Counted from the first letter of the stretch, positions 45,773 through 56,900 are shown. The stretch is 64,000 bases of DNA from Gentiana macrophylla (GCA_026214975.1 CM047806.1:4377822-4441821); one strand, 5' to 3'. Notes: a model not told the origin generated them from the sequence alone. Numbers and translations are program-made.

Positions 45773-47007
45773 GAGCAACTCAAATCCATCAGCAAATAAT
45801 CGATTTGTTGTAAAAATAGTACTCCAACGGGTCAAGAGTTTCTCTAGCAAATTGTTGTGGATCCGAAATTGACCAGCAAATTTGCTGCCAAAATGCATCT
45901 CCCGGCAAACAGCGTAGCCCCCTTTTCTTTTTCTTTTTTTCCTTTCTCTTTTGTGCAGAAGAAAAATAAAATAAAATGGAATATTTCAAAAGTATTCTTA
46001 TTTGATGGGGAAGCATTGGAGGTGATGGATAAATTTTGATGTAAAAGCTACCCCAAATTGATGGTTTGGTGTAGAATTTGCTCCTACCTAGGGGTGTACA
46101 GAGAAATTGAAAAACTGAACTAACTGATTGGATTGGACCAAACCTGGATTGAAAATCATAAACCACGCTTTTCAATTGGTTTTATTGGATAAAACCGAAC
46201 CGTGAATTCAATCCAATTTTCGGTTTTATCTGGAAAAACTTGTAATAACCGAACCCAATCCGCTTTACAATCTTATATTTATTAAAATGATATACATACA
46301 TTATATATATATATATATAAAAATATTTTTAATCCCTATATATATATACTCTACACGCCTAAACTTAAGCTCCGGCCTCTAAACATAACTACATCTCTCT
46401 ATGTTCCCTCGATTCTCTCTAGATCCTTCCACTCTTCCACCACATTCAACTTAACGGACCTGAATTTTCAGCTTCCCCAGTTCTTTCAGCCTTCACTCCT
46501 CCTTCTTGAAAGAAAAAAACTGCCACCAAACCATGGAACCACCAACAACCTCTGTCGTCAATCAACGTTAATGTATTTTCCATCTTTATTAGAATCAATT
46601 CGTGCAACGGTGTGAAATCTTTGAAATTGAAGGAAGAAAGCTAAAAAGTTATCAACTTATCATTTTGATTTGGGCGAGTGATAGCGAGTTATTATTTGGT
46701 ATGTTTGGTTGTTTGGTGTATATGCATTAATTACTTTGAATATGCATCAATGTTGCTGATTTAAAGTCCTCATTTACATGGAATGGGAAAAAAAACAAAT
46801 CTTTGCTTAGATAAAACTAAAACATAGTGTAAAAACTGAAACCGGTGTCCAAACCGGATTGGATTATTGGGTCGGTTTCATAGGTGAGTTCAGTCCAAAT
46901 TGGTTTTGAAAATTTCAGAACCGTCCAAACAGTTCGGTTCGAAAATTTGTGAAAAACTGACCGGACTGGACTATGTACACCCCTACTCCTACCCATTGGA
47001 GTTGCTC
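45773..47007. mobile_element. PIF/Harbinger (Tourist-like) MITE carrying a nested hAT element
   Basis: Termini are GAGCAACTCAAAT at the left and the inverse of GAGCAACTCCAAT at the right. TAA sits on both sides (45770-45772 and 47008-47010), the 3-bp duplication typical of Harbinger. Without the 905 bp added by the nested hAT and its duplication, the MITE would be about 330 bp. Confidence 0.75.
46089..46985. mobile_element. non-autonomous hAT element nested in the Harbinger MITE
   Basis: The 12-bp termini TAGGGGTGTACA and TGTACACCCCTA are perfect inverses. The flanks are CTCCTACC on both sides (46081-46088 and 46986-46993), a perfect 8-bp duplication. Subterminal regions are rich in CCGAACC / CGGTTTT repeats in both orientations. 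There is no transposase-like ORF in the 897 bp. Confidence 0.9.
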
Positions 47008-47196
47008 TAAATTGCTTTGTTTTTTTTTTGTTTTTTTGTTTTTTTATTTTGTGTGTAGCGGAAAAAAATGTTAACGTGTATTGAGTTCACTCTATATGGT
47101 TTTTGAAAAGGTTTATCTATGTGGAGAAAATGTTTATAAGAGAAACATTTATAAGATGATGATGTGCACACTCATAAACATTTTCACAGGTTTATG

Positions 47197-48090
47197 TAGG
47201 GGTGGAATTGGGTCAGGACCCATCCCGTAACCCTCTTATCCGATTCTCATCCGATAGGATTCGAGAATCAACTTTTTACCCCGTCCCTACCCGAAAAGTG
47301 TCGGGACCCGACAATCTGGATACCCGAATTTTCGGGATCCCGTCGGGTCGGGAGAAGATCTCCCGAAAAATGCTATTTTACTTCTTTCATCGAATTTATT
47401 AAACAAAAAACATTTTTTTCCTTTAACTTAGGCACTCGTTTTGAAGGTGATAAATCAACCGGATTTTACTTGATTTATGATTTTGTTGAAAGCACGCTTA
47501 ACTTATAAAAATACATAAAGATTGTGCCACACTATTTGAATTTTTATAAGTAAAACAAAGAGCTAGTTATGAAATATATAAAAATAAACACAAACTAACT
47601 AGAATAAATAAATAATGATCAAGTTCTACCATATTATGTTAAAAAATAAGTAGATACACACTTAATTTGTAATATAGCAAAATATAGGCTCATCGATATT
47701 GAGCTTGGTTATTCTAACAAACTGATTGATTTTGTTTTGACACATAAGTTGTGCAATTTTGAATGCAAACCAAAAAAAACACCTCCGAAGTTGAGAAAAA
47801 AAATGATATATGTGGAAAATATACTTGCTAAATTTGAAAAAGAAAATAATAACCGGGTAATCTTAATGATAATGATATATTATTCATTAAATAAAAAGTT
47901 AGGAAATTTACTATTATTTGATTCAGGACGGGTCTGAATTCCCGTCGGGTGTACAACTTGTACCCAAATATTTCCCGATTATAGTCGGGATGGGATGATT
48001 CCCGGAAAGTTCGGGTCGGGAAATGTTCGGGATGGGAGCAGGATGGGAGTCGGGTAAGGGTCAGGATTTCGGGAACTTTTGCCAGCCCTA
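47197..48090. mobile_element. non-autonomous hAT-like element
   Basis: Ends TAGGGGTGG at the left and the inverse of TAGGGCTGG at the right. Flanks are GGTTTATG (47189-47196) and GGTTTATA (48091-48098), a 7/8 duplication. Interior borders are rich in TCGGG / CCCGA (subterminal repeats). 894 bp with no transposase. Its terminus and size resemble the nested hAT at 46089, though the interiors differ. Confidence 0.75.
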
Positions 48091-48236
48091 GGTTTATAGT
48101 TGAAGATACTCTTACCTTGTTGGGAAAAAATAAGGGATAATTTCCCAATAAATTTGACACTAGTATTACATCACCATACCGTAAACACATCATAAAATTA
48201 TTTAGGGCTAAGGGTAAAAAAAAACACAAAATAGAC

Positions 48237-49397
48237 CTTTTTTTTAGGAAACGAAAAATTTTATTAAGCAATATCCGCCAAACAAGCGGCTAGAACATCA
48301 TCCGGGGGCGAGAAACCCCAGAGTGTCCGAGCAGTAACATCCAAACCATTTATAGCTAAAAGATGTGCAGGAATATTCCTCACACGTTGAATGAAAGAAA
48401 AGGAAACGGAAGTAAAGCTAGGAACATGAGCCAAACAATCCTGAACTAAACAGCCCAAAGATGTGAGATCTACTCCGGGCTGTCAAAGTCGCGAAATGCA
48501 CGCCAGACAATCACCCTCCACCTCGAGCTTCCAAATCCCCAAGTGCTCCGCCTACTCGAAGGCCAAGGAAATAGCTTTGAGCTCCATATACTCCACCGGG
48601 TCACCTGGATCAAAGTGATATGCAAAGGAGTGCAGGACAGATCCATTCGAGTCGCGGAAAATAACACCTATACCCGTGCCTACCTCAGTAACAGATGCGT
48701 CGACGTTACTTTTCACCACATTTGTCGTAGGCTTCATCCATCTATCTGGTAGGTGGCGGTCGTGAGCCTGTACCCGAAAGCTCTTCATAGCGTCCATATA
48801 CTCAGCCGAAGCAGCCAAAGGTCGCATTCATACCGCTGAGACATAAACTGCCTGATCATCAAACACAGCAGAGCAGCGCGCCTTCCAGATCCCCCCTATA
48901 AGCCACACTAATCGCGCCGTGTTCTGAACACCATGTTCCTCAATCAGCCTCATGAAGAACTCTGCAAAGGAGGCAGAGTGGAGATGTTGCAAGATTCCAT
49001 AAAATGACGACACCCTCCAAATCCTACCTGCCATCTCACACTCGAAGATCACATGTCACATTGTTTCCAGAGTTTCCCCACATGCCAAGCAAATACCATC
49101 ACCCATGTTCCGCCTTTGCAGACCTAGGCCAATAGCAAGACAGTCGTGCAGGCATCGCCACAGAAAGTGTTGAATACGTGGCTGGACAGGAAGTTGCCAG
49201 CATCTCCTCCATATCTCACCCCCCCCCCCCCCCTCTCCCGACGTGGACGAGCCTGCCCCTGTCGATGGCCTGTAAAGTGATAAGGCCAAAAAATACCCAG
49301 ACCGGACAGTATAGACCACCCATGCGATCGTAGTGCCAAATCCGTCGATCCGGCTGCCTCCCAGGTGCCATAGTGGTCTCTAATATAGCAGTAGACT
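48237..49397 (-). mobile_element. 5'-truncated LINE (L1-like) with 10-bp target duplication
   Basis: CAAAATAGAC flanks the insert on both sides (48227-48236 and 49398-49407). Poly(T) at its left marks the 3' tail of a - strand element. The - strand encodes the C-terminal end of a plant LINE ORF2. It has a zf-RVT-like region (...WQLPVQPRIQHFLWRCLHD..., then CLACGETLET, about 49330-49060), a WLIGGIWKAR block, and an RNase H-like block (SNVDASVTEVGTGIGVIFRD, then GDPVEYMELKAISLAFE, about 48715-48555). Frames are broken. A 14-16-base C run lies at 49218-49233. Endonuclease and RT are missing through 5' truncation. Confidence 0.85.
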
Positions 49398-49407
49398 CAA
49401 AATAGAC

Positions 49408-50104
49408 TTAATTAGACAAATATGTCATGCAAAACATTTCACTGTTTATAAGGACATAAATTAAATACATGGACAAAAATAACCTCATCTAAAAAAAGAA
49501 CAACAGACGCTTTCTTTTTTGAATAATGATATGTCATGACAATACTTCACAGAGTCATGACAAACCACTATATACAAGTGGTAATGGTGGATTAAAATGA
49601 TGAATTATTTTTTTGTGATGGAAGTAAACGAGAATATGTGGGGTAGATTATGTTGTGTAATATATTGTAGTTGAAAGTGTAGTGAATGTATCACTACTAT
49701 TCTTTTTTTTTCTTCATTCGGGAGATAGCAGGCGCTTATTTTTTTCTTGGGAAGATAATAGGCGGCAGGCGCTTTCATTAAAAAAAACCAAAAAAAAAAA
49801 AAAAAGGATTGCTCTTTACTCGAAAAAAAAAACATTTTTATTTAAAGAAAATTGTTTTTTTTTTCTTCAGAAAAAATGGTCATTTATATCGATTACTCAA
49901 TATTTCAAACGATTATATCTTTTGATCCAAACTTTTGATCATCGTAATTTTTTTACTATAATTTATATTTTTTCGTTATAATTATTTTGATATCTCATTG
50001 GATATTTTTCCGAATTAATTTCGTCCTCGAAAATTTGAATCGATATCGTTATCGACCAACCCCGATTCAAATGATCAATTTAACGCAAATGGCGCGTGAC
50101 AGAA
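49408..50104. other. intergenic stretch, homopolymer-rich
   Basis: Several A and T runs (49785-49806, 49855-49866) and no supportable gene. Confidence 0.5.
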
Positions 50105-50415
50105 GTGACCACCGCGATGCATTGACCACCCCCGATGTATTGACCACCCCCATGTAGTGACCATCGCGATGAATTGACCACCGCGATGCATTGACCTCCC
50201 CGATGCAGTGACCAACGCGATTCATTGACCACCGCGATGCTATGACCACCCTGATGCAGTACCACCGCGATGCATTCACCACCCCGATGCAGTGACCACC
50301 CGTTATGCAGTGACCGCCGCGATGCAGTGAGCCACCCGATGCACTGACCTCCCTGATGTAGTGACCACCGCGATGAAGCGACACCACGATGAAGTGACTC
50401 CATGATGCAGTGACA
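50105..50415. repeat. 17-bp minisatellite
   Basis: About 18 variant copies of TGACCACCGCGATGCAT (period 16-18 bp) span 311 bp. Variants include CCCCGATGCAG and CATCGCGATGAAT. Copies differ by substitutions and 1-bp indels. Frames through it give HCIGVV-like repeats that are artefacts. Confidence 0.9.
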
Positions 50416-51639
50416 TCTTATCTTGACAAACAACGAATTCAATGATCTGGACTACAAGCTACATAATATCGAATTAACACATTTAGCTTGTAAATCCTAC
50501 TCAATATTACACAAATATGCTCATAATACGGGGTAAATCGTTAGTAAAAATATCATAAAGTCGATTCATTTCAGTCGTCCCTATTCATGTTTGCGAGAGA
50601 GTAATCAACGACTTTCATCAATATCAATTATTTAACTAGCAATTTAAACTGTTTAACATTACCTGGAATTCGATCAGTTTTCACTAACTAAGACCAAATC
50701 ATGTGTCACTGCATGAATTCAATGACAGTACAATTATTTTACAAAGCTACTTAATTTGTGTACCAAATATATATGAAGTGACATCAATGTCACTGCATTA
50801 TATTTTTTTTTAAATAATAAAACTTAGGATTTTGCACCGGTAAAATGAGTCACAAAATCCATCTTATTTAGCCAGCAAACAAAAAACTAATCAAAATCTA
50901 TTTTGTTTGACAAGAAACAAAAGAGAAGAAAATTTTGGGAAGGCCATTAATATGCTTCTACCATCACTTATGGAGAAGCAGGTAAAGCTTGGGTTGCTTC
51001 TCTTTTTTAGTTGAGTTGAGCTCAAGCCCTAGGGAGTATCGACTCGATTCGGCTTGATTACACGCTTAATGTGAATGACACTACAATTATTTTACAAGGT
51101 TATCAAATTTGTGTATCAAATTGTATATGCAGTGGCAATGTCACTGCATCAATTCAGACATACAGTCAATGTCAGAATGTCAACACAACCATAAGATGAA
51201 ACAACAAGTGTAATAATTTCAAAACCACTTGTGGTGTTTCCCGAGTGTGGCTTTGCTCTCATCAGATCGACGGCCTGCCCGACAGATTACCCACACTTGA
51301 GGGGGGTGTTGGGAGAGATTGCCCACACTCTTGAAAAAAAAATTGCAAGTGTTGGACAGATTGCCAACACTTGAGAGGGGGTTGGGACAGATTGCCCACA
51401 CTCTTAATTTATAAGATAAATGATAAGAAATATAGTAGCACCTTACTACCACCAATTGGTTTTAGTAGAATGGTTAAGCACTTGATCCTAACATAATTTA
51501 ATACAAAATAGAAAAATTAAATAAAAAAGAATTCAAAATTTCAATCATGTCCTTACTCTCAACTAGGCACTAGCTGTGATCTATAAAAACAAAACGTAAC
51601 TTTAAAAAAAATTGGTTAAACCCTAATCAAAAGGGTCAC
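50416..51639. other. intergenic stretch with short repeats
   Basis: 51280-51405 holds three diverged copies of a GACAGATTGCCCACACTCTTGA-like unit. 51485-51590 is homologous to the knottin 3' flank at 42655-42750. No gene is supportable. Confidence 0.45.
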
Positions 51640-51770
51640 ATTCTCTCTGTCCCACGAGATGAATGAATGTGTTAATCAGGTCTCATTCCCTCTGTCTTAC
51701 GAGATGAGCGGAGATGTTAATCATGTCTCATTCCCTCTGTCCTACAAGATGAGTAGAGATGTTAATCAGG
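51640..51770. repeat. 45-bp tandem repeat, about three copies
   Basis: Units read CTCATTCCCTCTGTCTTACG...GAGATGTTAATCA(T/G)GT, starting at about 51640, 51684 and 51729, with scattered substitutions. Confidence 0.8.
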
Positions 51771-51772
51771 TA

Positions 51773-51935
51773 ATCTAGTGGCTCAGAATCATGAGATTGA
51801 TATTATACCAAACAACTGAAAGAAGTTGCCCATTTACGGGGTTCAAAACTCCACACTCCAGCTCCATGTCCAGCTGCCTTTTTAAGGCACCCAAGCCCTT
51901 TACCATTGGGCAATGTCCTGCGCACTAAAAAAGGA
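51773..51935 (+). mobile_element. possible tRNA-like SINE remnant
   Basis: TCTAGTGGCTCAGAATCATG near the start and GGGTTCAAAACTCC (51838-51851) stand in for pol III A and B boxes. The segment ends in a short A run (about 51930). No target duplication was seen. A chance resemblance is possible. Confidence 0.3.
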
Positions 51936-52006
51936 AATATCATGATATACACTTAGGGTAGAAATTGTTTCTAAGGTTTACTCCTATTTTTCACACTAAG
52001 CTTGTG

Positions 52007-52309
52007 TTTGTTTTGGGGTGTAGTTTTTTTGGGAGTTTTTTTAACATCACATCACCAATCATATCTTACAATTCTCCCACCAATCAAATCTTCAACTACA
52101 AATAAAAAAAATATTAAATCATCTCTCATCATTTCACTTTATCAACTTTATTACATTTTTTACCATTATTTTATTCATTATTCTACTTTATTTCACCAAT
52201 CATTTCATAATCTACACAAATCATTATTCTACTTTATTTTACCCCATCAACTTTCTAATAATTATTACTTCAATCACTTTATCTAAAAAAAACTTCACCC
52301 CAAAACAAA
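52007..52309. mobile_element. MITE with TTTGTTTTGGGGTG termini
   Basis: TTTGTTTTGGGGTGTAGTTT at the left is inverted at the right as CTTCACCCCAAAACAAA, about 20 bp of near-perfect terminal repeat around an AT-rich 303-bp body. Target duplication is unclear, so no superfamily is assigned. Confidence 0.65.
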
Positions 52310-52329
52310 TGGTTAAATCTCTCCAAAAT

Positions 52330-52575
52330 ATCTACAATGATAGCAATTCGGAAAATGCAATGGCGAAAAACCCGGTATTTCACAACAAGACTAAACACAT
52401 AAGAATCGAGTGCCACTTCATCAAAGAAGCATAAGCCAATAAAGAAATAATGCTCATACATTGCAGGACTAAAGAATAGTTAGTTGACATATTCACCAAA
52501 GCGCTACCAAGAGACAAGTTTGAGCTATTGCGAGAAAAGATTGGTGTCATTGAAATATTTACCAAGGAGGCGTAT
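52330..52575 (+). pseudogene. Ty1/copia RNase H C-terminal fragment
   Basis: The + strand reads '...NPVFHNKTKHIRIECHFIKEA', a stop, then 'NKEIMLIHCRTKE', a stop, then 'LVDIFTKALPRDKFELLREKIGV'. This is the standard end of copia RNase H. LTR-like sequence follows, without a definable end. Two in-frame stops. Confidence 0.75.
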
Positions 52576-53265
52576 TTATTAGTGCTACACATTTCTACAA
52601 AAAGAAAAGAGTTCTCTAGTTGTACAAGAACACGAGAAATACATTTATAGAATAGAAGCTTCTATATATGTATGTAAGACTCTAGAATAGATATTGAAAT
52701 AATTGACTGGAAATGAAGCTACTAGATGCATGTAACATTCTAGTAGTAAGACTCAAAATTATTAAATATCTAGAAAATTTCATAAGGTGCATGAACCATC
52801 ATATGAAGGCTATATATATAGCACTAACATATTTACTTAAACTAACCAAGCAATACAATCAATTTCCTTTCACCATTCTCTTAAACTTATCAATCATTTT
52901 CCAGTCACTCTAAATCCATTCAATTGAGTACAAAAATTTAACACTCTCTATCAAATATCAACAACATGCATTGAACTATTCTTGTAGTGATTCTTCATTT
53001 CAAATTCCCAAATCATCTATGCACACGAAAAAGAACTTTATACCACTGTTCACATTTCACAAATTACAATTCACGACTCGCAATAACATAGCAATGAATA
53101 ATAATCGAACAAGGACACAACGTATTAATAGAAGAATAGGAAACAGACCATTAATTCCAGAGAAAATCCCAAACTTCGATTTCATCAACCGATTCTCGGA
53201 ACAGAATTTCAACCAATTCTCAAAGCATAGTTTGAATAACATGCAACATCTGAAACATACCCAAA
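52576..53265. other. stretch after the copia fragment, possibly its LTR
   Basis: AT-rich; contains GTGCTACACATTTC and several TCTAGAA strings. No gene is supportable. Confidence 0.35.
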
Positions 53266-53566
53266 AGTGGAGATGTACATGGTTCGGTTTTTCGATTTTT
53301 AATCGCTTTTAAAACCAACCTATTTTTTACGGTTTCAAAATTTACAAACCAAACCGAACAATAGCTATGTAAAACCATTTTATCTGGTCCGGTTTGGATC
53401 AACTTGGTTACGGTTTTTTTCGCTTTTTAGTCCTCTTTTTTTTACAAATAGTTCACTGAAAGGGCATTATCACGATGCAGCGAATTCATTTCATTATTCA
53501 TACGACAATCATACAAGTAACTCATTCTCCATATACCATACACCATAACTTGAATGTCATTGGGTC

Positions 53567-53612
<46 letters not shown>

Positions 53613-54187
53613 CTGTGTGTGTACACAACATTATATTATCATATTTTCCGATTCAGATAATCATATAAAACCATGTAAACTGTTTTATTTCATCTTGTCA
53701 TAGGACCTATTAGGATGGGCATCAAACTACGTGTGTGAGGTAGTTGATTGAAGTATTAATAGATAATGGACTGAGATATTAGTTATTTACATTTAGTGAT
53801 AATTGAGGGGGACCGACAAAAAGTTGGTTCACTGTGGTGATCAATTCTCACAATATACTGGAGAAAATTCGGTTTTACTGCGGTGCACAGGTAGAGTGGT
53901 ACACGAGTGGATTTATGTTGTGTAAATAAAGGCTCCCTTTTATTAATAGTGTCGATATTCATAGACATATACAACACACGCATAAATGTTTGTGTGTGTG
54001 TGTATATATATATATATATCCGGATCTGGTTTGGTTCGGTTTTTATCTTAGAAAATCAAAACTAAATTGTTTTTCACGGTTTGGTTTTTTTGCAATAAGA
54101 AAACCATTGATTACATATTTTCGATTTGGACCGGTTTGATTCGATCGGTTGGTTTGGTTTACGGTTTTTTTTGTTCACCCGGCCTAC
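53266..54187. mobile_element. probable non-autonomous hAT-like remnant with microsatellites
   Basis: Both edges carry dense GGTTCGGTTTTT / AAAACCGAAC subterminal motifs in opposite orientation, like the hAT element at 46089. Degenerate ends are GATGTACATGGTTCGG at the left and TTGTTCACCCGGCC at the right. Inside are (TC)n(TA)n at 53571-53612 and (TG)n(TA)n at 53991-54019. No target duplication was found, so the boundaries are approximate. Confidence 0.4.
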
Positions 54188-54219
54188 CCAAAAGCAGCAA
54201 AATACCTTAGCTGATTTAT

Positions 54220-54556
54220 TCTTCTGAGGAATCTCCGGCGGCTTCAGCTTCAACCGAACCACCGCCACCCGTGTTTCCTCCTTTTCCAGCAACAAGAGAG
54301 AAAAATTAAAAAAATTTACACTTAATACAATATCACTTAATTGAATGATATTTAGCAAACGTGTTAGGAGAATGTCCAAATCCGCCTGGGTCTTCAACTC
54401 ATTCTCGCAAATTTTGCAGCGAAACTTTTTTTTGTGAACACACTCCACCTGCTGCTTCAGAATAAGAGGGCAATTGCATTTATTAGGGCACGAAAGACAT
54501 TGCCCTGCTTCGAATGGTGGGTGTGGAACGGGATGCACCTCCCTGTTTTTACCCAT
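54220..54556 (-). CDS. hypothetical Cys-rich protein fragment, possible zinc finger
   Basis: ATG 54556 opens MGKNREVHPVPHPPFEAGQC. A CxxCxxxCxC cluster (CLSCPNKCNC) and 'ECVHKKKFRCKICENELKTQADLDI' follow, so seven or more Cys lie within about 60 residues. The 'FRCKICENELKTQADLDI' part resembles the first half of a C2H2 finger, but the His pair does not follow in frame. Downstream 'EETRVAVVRLKLKPPEIP' (about 54290-54220) looks coding and may be a second exon. I do not recognise the family. It could be a small two-exon gene or a relic. Confidence 0.35.
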
Positions 54557-54888
54557 TTGCAGAGCACAGTTGCAGTCAAATAAGAAGAGAACTCGTTGTT
54601 ATTCGTGAAGATGGACTGATGTAGACTAGGAGGGAAAGTGCTGGTGTTGCAACTATAACTAACTATGAAATGAAAATCTTGTAGCGCATGTTTATGCATG
54701 TTCTTTTTTCTTGCGAAATATATATACTTTTGTTTCGATAGTACTTGTGAAATATATTTGATTTGTGTATTTATGTTGCGATCTTGAAATGCAAGTGTTT
54801 TATGCACGATGAATTCGTTTAGAACAAATTGTACAAAGGACATAAACGTCCTTATTTTTAACTTCTCTTCTCTCGTCTCTCTCTAATC
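54557..54888. other. upstream of the hypothetical Cys-rich ORF
   Basis: AT-rich; nothing supportable. Confidence 0.4.
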
Positions 54889-55182
54889 TTGCATCCTTTT
54901 CCGACTTGCAGATCCACCGGCGCCAGCGCCTCTAGCAGCCGGCGTCCACCCCTTTTTTTCTTCCTTTTTTCTTTTCCTTCTTCTTTGTTTCTTTTCTGTT
55001 TTTCAGTTTGTTGTAGATTTTCTCCTTTCGGAGATCTGGTTTATTCTCCGCGATCTATGGTTTTGCCGGCCTTGCATGTCTTTATTTGGGCTTCTCTTTA
55101 AGGATCAAAGAAGGGGTTTTTGTTGGTTAGTTCTTTTGGGGGTTTTTTGTGCTTTGGAGCCATTGCCGGATTTTGCTTTTAG
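54889..55182 (+). mobile_element. left half of a poly(A)-tailed retroposon 3' region
   Basis: GC-richer and T-rich sequence (CCGGCGCCAGCGCC..., CGGAGATCTGG...) ends at ...GGATTTTGCTTTTAG, where a hAT element is inserted. The continuation is at 56265. It is probably LINE 3' UTR or a processed transcript; no conserved protein was recognised. Confidence 0.45.
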
Positions 55183-56256
55183 CAGGGCGGCCGGGTTGTG
55201 AGCAAGCAAACGTGATCTTAAGTCCGTTCAACTCTGGGGAGTCTAACATTACATATTTTCGTTAAAAGTAAAAAAAATTGTGTAGATCCAATCCGATCCA
55301 ACATAATATAATGTGGGCCAAAAAAAAATTTACTCGAAGGGATAACGACCCAAAAAAAATTTAGACATACAACACATATTTTATATTTATACATAAAACA
55401 AGTTTTCTTTTAATTTTTGGTTTGGAAAACAAGAGAAATTGTATATATATATATATATATAGAAAGCAATTAAGCAAACAAACAAAAATAAAAACAACCT
55501 CTCCTCAATCAATCATCCCTCAATCTTATCCCCTATTCCCCTGCCTCTCCTCGGCTCCTACCCTGTCTTTTCAGCACTCGCTGCTTTCTTCATTCCCCCC
55601 CCCCCCCTCTCCCTCCTCTTTTTCTTCTTTCAATTTCCTACAATTAATAATACATTAATACATCTTTCCCTTCAAATTCTAATCTCAACCTTCAAGTTAT
55701 AATATCAAGTATCAATCTTTTCCTACACAACACAAGTCCTAAGTTCTTAAGTGGATGTAAATAGGTAATTAATTTTCTTATAGTTACAAGCCCTAATACC
55801 TTGATAGTTTGAGTTTTGAAATTTTCTTATTGTAAACTTGTAGACATAATTAATAATTTGGAAATCATAATTTTTTTTGTATGTAGAAAGATTGAAAGAG
55901 GATTTAGGATAGGAAGGAAGGAAGGGGACTTTCATTTTGACTGAATAAACGAATCACAGATAGTCATTACATTAGTCATATATGTTTTGTTTGTTTTATT
56001 ACTTGATGGGGTGATTGACCCTTTTTTTTCGTTTAGGCGTAGCCTTTGCATTTTGTTAGTGGCTGGCTTTTATATTGATGTCATATTTGCTAGTGAGGCT
56101 ATCAATGAATTGAATTTTTTATCTACGAATGTTAAAAACGCAATGTTGAAGCAATATTTTATAAGTATGTTTTTTCAAAAAAAAAAAACAACTTCGAACT
56201 AAAATGCATAATTCGGCGAATGTCCTTAGGCCCAAAAAATGCCAGAGCCGGCCCTG
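55183..56256. mobile_element. hAT element, 1074 bp, perfect 8-bp target duplication
   Basis: Ends CAGGGCGGCCGGG at the left and the inverse of CAGGGCCGGCTCTGG at the right. Flanked by GCTTTTAG on both sides (55175-55182 and 56257-56264). The interior holds a C run (55595-55607) and short ORFs with no recognisable transposase. Removing it joins the two halves of the surrounding retroposon. Confidence 0.85.
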
Positions 56257-56264
56257 GCTTTTAG

Positions 56265-56868
56265 CTCCGACGGGCTGCCGTTTAGGCTATTCAAAACTGG
56301 CGGTTGGTTGGGTCTTGTTTTTCCGGTGAAAACTTCTTGTGGTTGCAGATCTAATCTCGGCTTGCATGTGAACTTTATCCACCGGATTTATGGCCGCTAA
56401 TCTGGATTCTGGGTTTCTTTTGGAAAAAAATTGGATGGTTAGCGGCGGCGGCAATGGTGGTGGTTGGGCTGACTACATGGACGGCTTTTGGCTTGATCGG
56501 TTTTTTATTTTTATTTTAGTTTCTGTTGTTTGTTTTTTGTCTTCAGTTTTCGGATCTGGTCGGTGCATGTTGGTCACATCGGTCGCTACGGTTGTTGCTG
56601 AGAATTGGTGGTGGGTTTTATCTTTCGTTTCGGGTATGGACATCCGCGATAAGACGGATTGTTCCCATTATTTTACCTTACCAAATCAAATTCTCTTTCA
56701 CGAGACGAGATTTGGCCTAGTTGGCTTTTCCCGACGTTGTTTTTTTTTTCGTTTTGTAACAATAGTGGTGTCCAGCAGCCGGGTTAGTAGGGATCCGTGG
56801 TTGTCCGGTAGTGTTACGGCTGATGTCCGGCTGTAAATCTTTATGCTGTTTCTAATAAAATTTCTTTC

Positions 56869-56900
<32 letters not shown>
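56265..56900 (+). mobile_element. right half of the retroposon 3' region with poly(A) tail
   Basis: Continues CTCCGACGGGCTGCCG... to TTTCTAATAAAATTTCTTTCG and an A run (56872-56899). AATAAA 12-15 bp before the tail is a standard polyadenylation arrangement, and plant LINE tails look like this. The 148-codon ORF 56390-56836 has no domain I recognise. An (AT)n tract follows. Confidence 0.5.

Noticed and set aside
49218..49233. C homopolymer as a regulatory quadruplex
   Set aside because: A pure C run within a dead LINE is more simply slippage; no spaced G-tract pattern.
50105..50415. CRISPR-like array
   Set aside because: Units are contiguous variants without unique spacers, and this is plant nuclear DNA.
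50067..50442. HCIGVV-type repeat protein
   Set aside because: Two frames of the 17-bp minisatellite are open by chance; no promoter, domain or conserved start.
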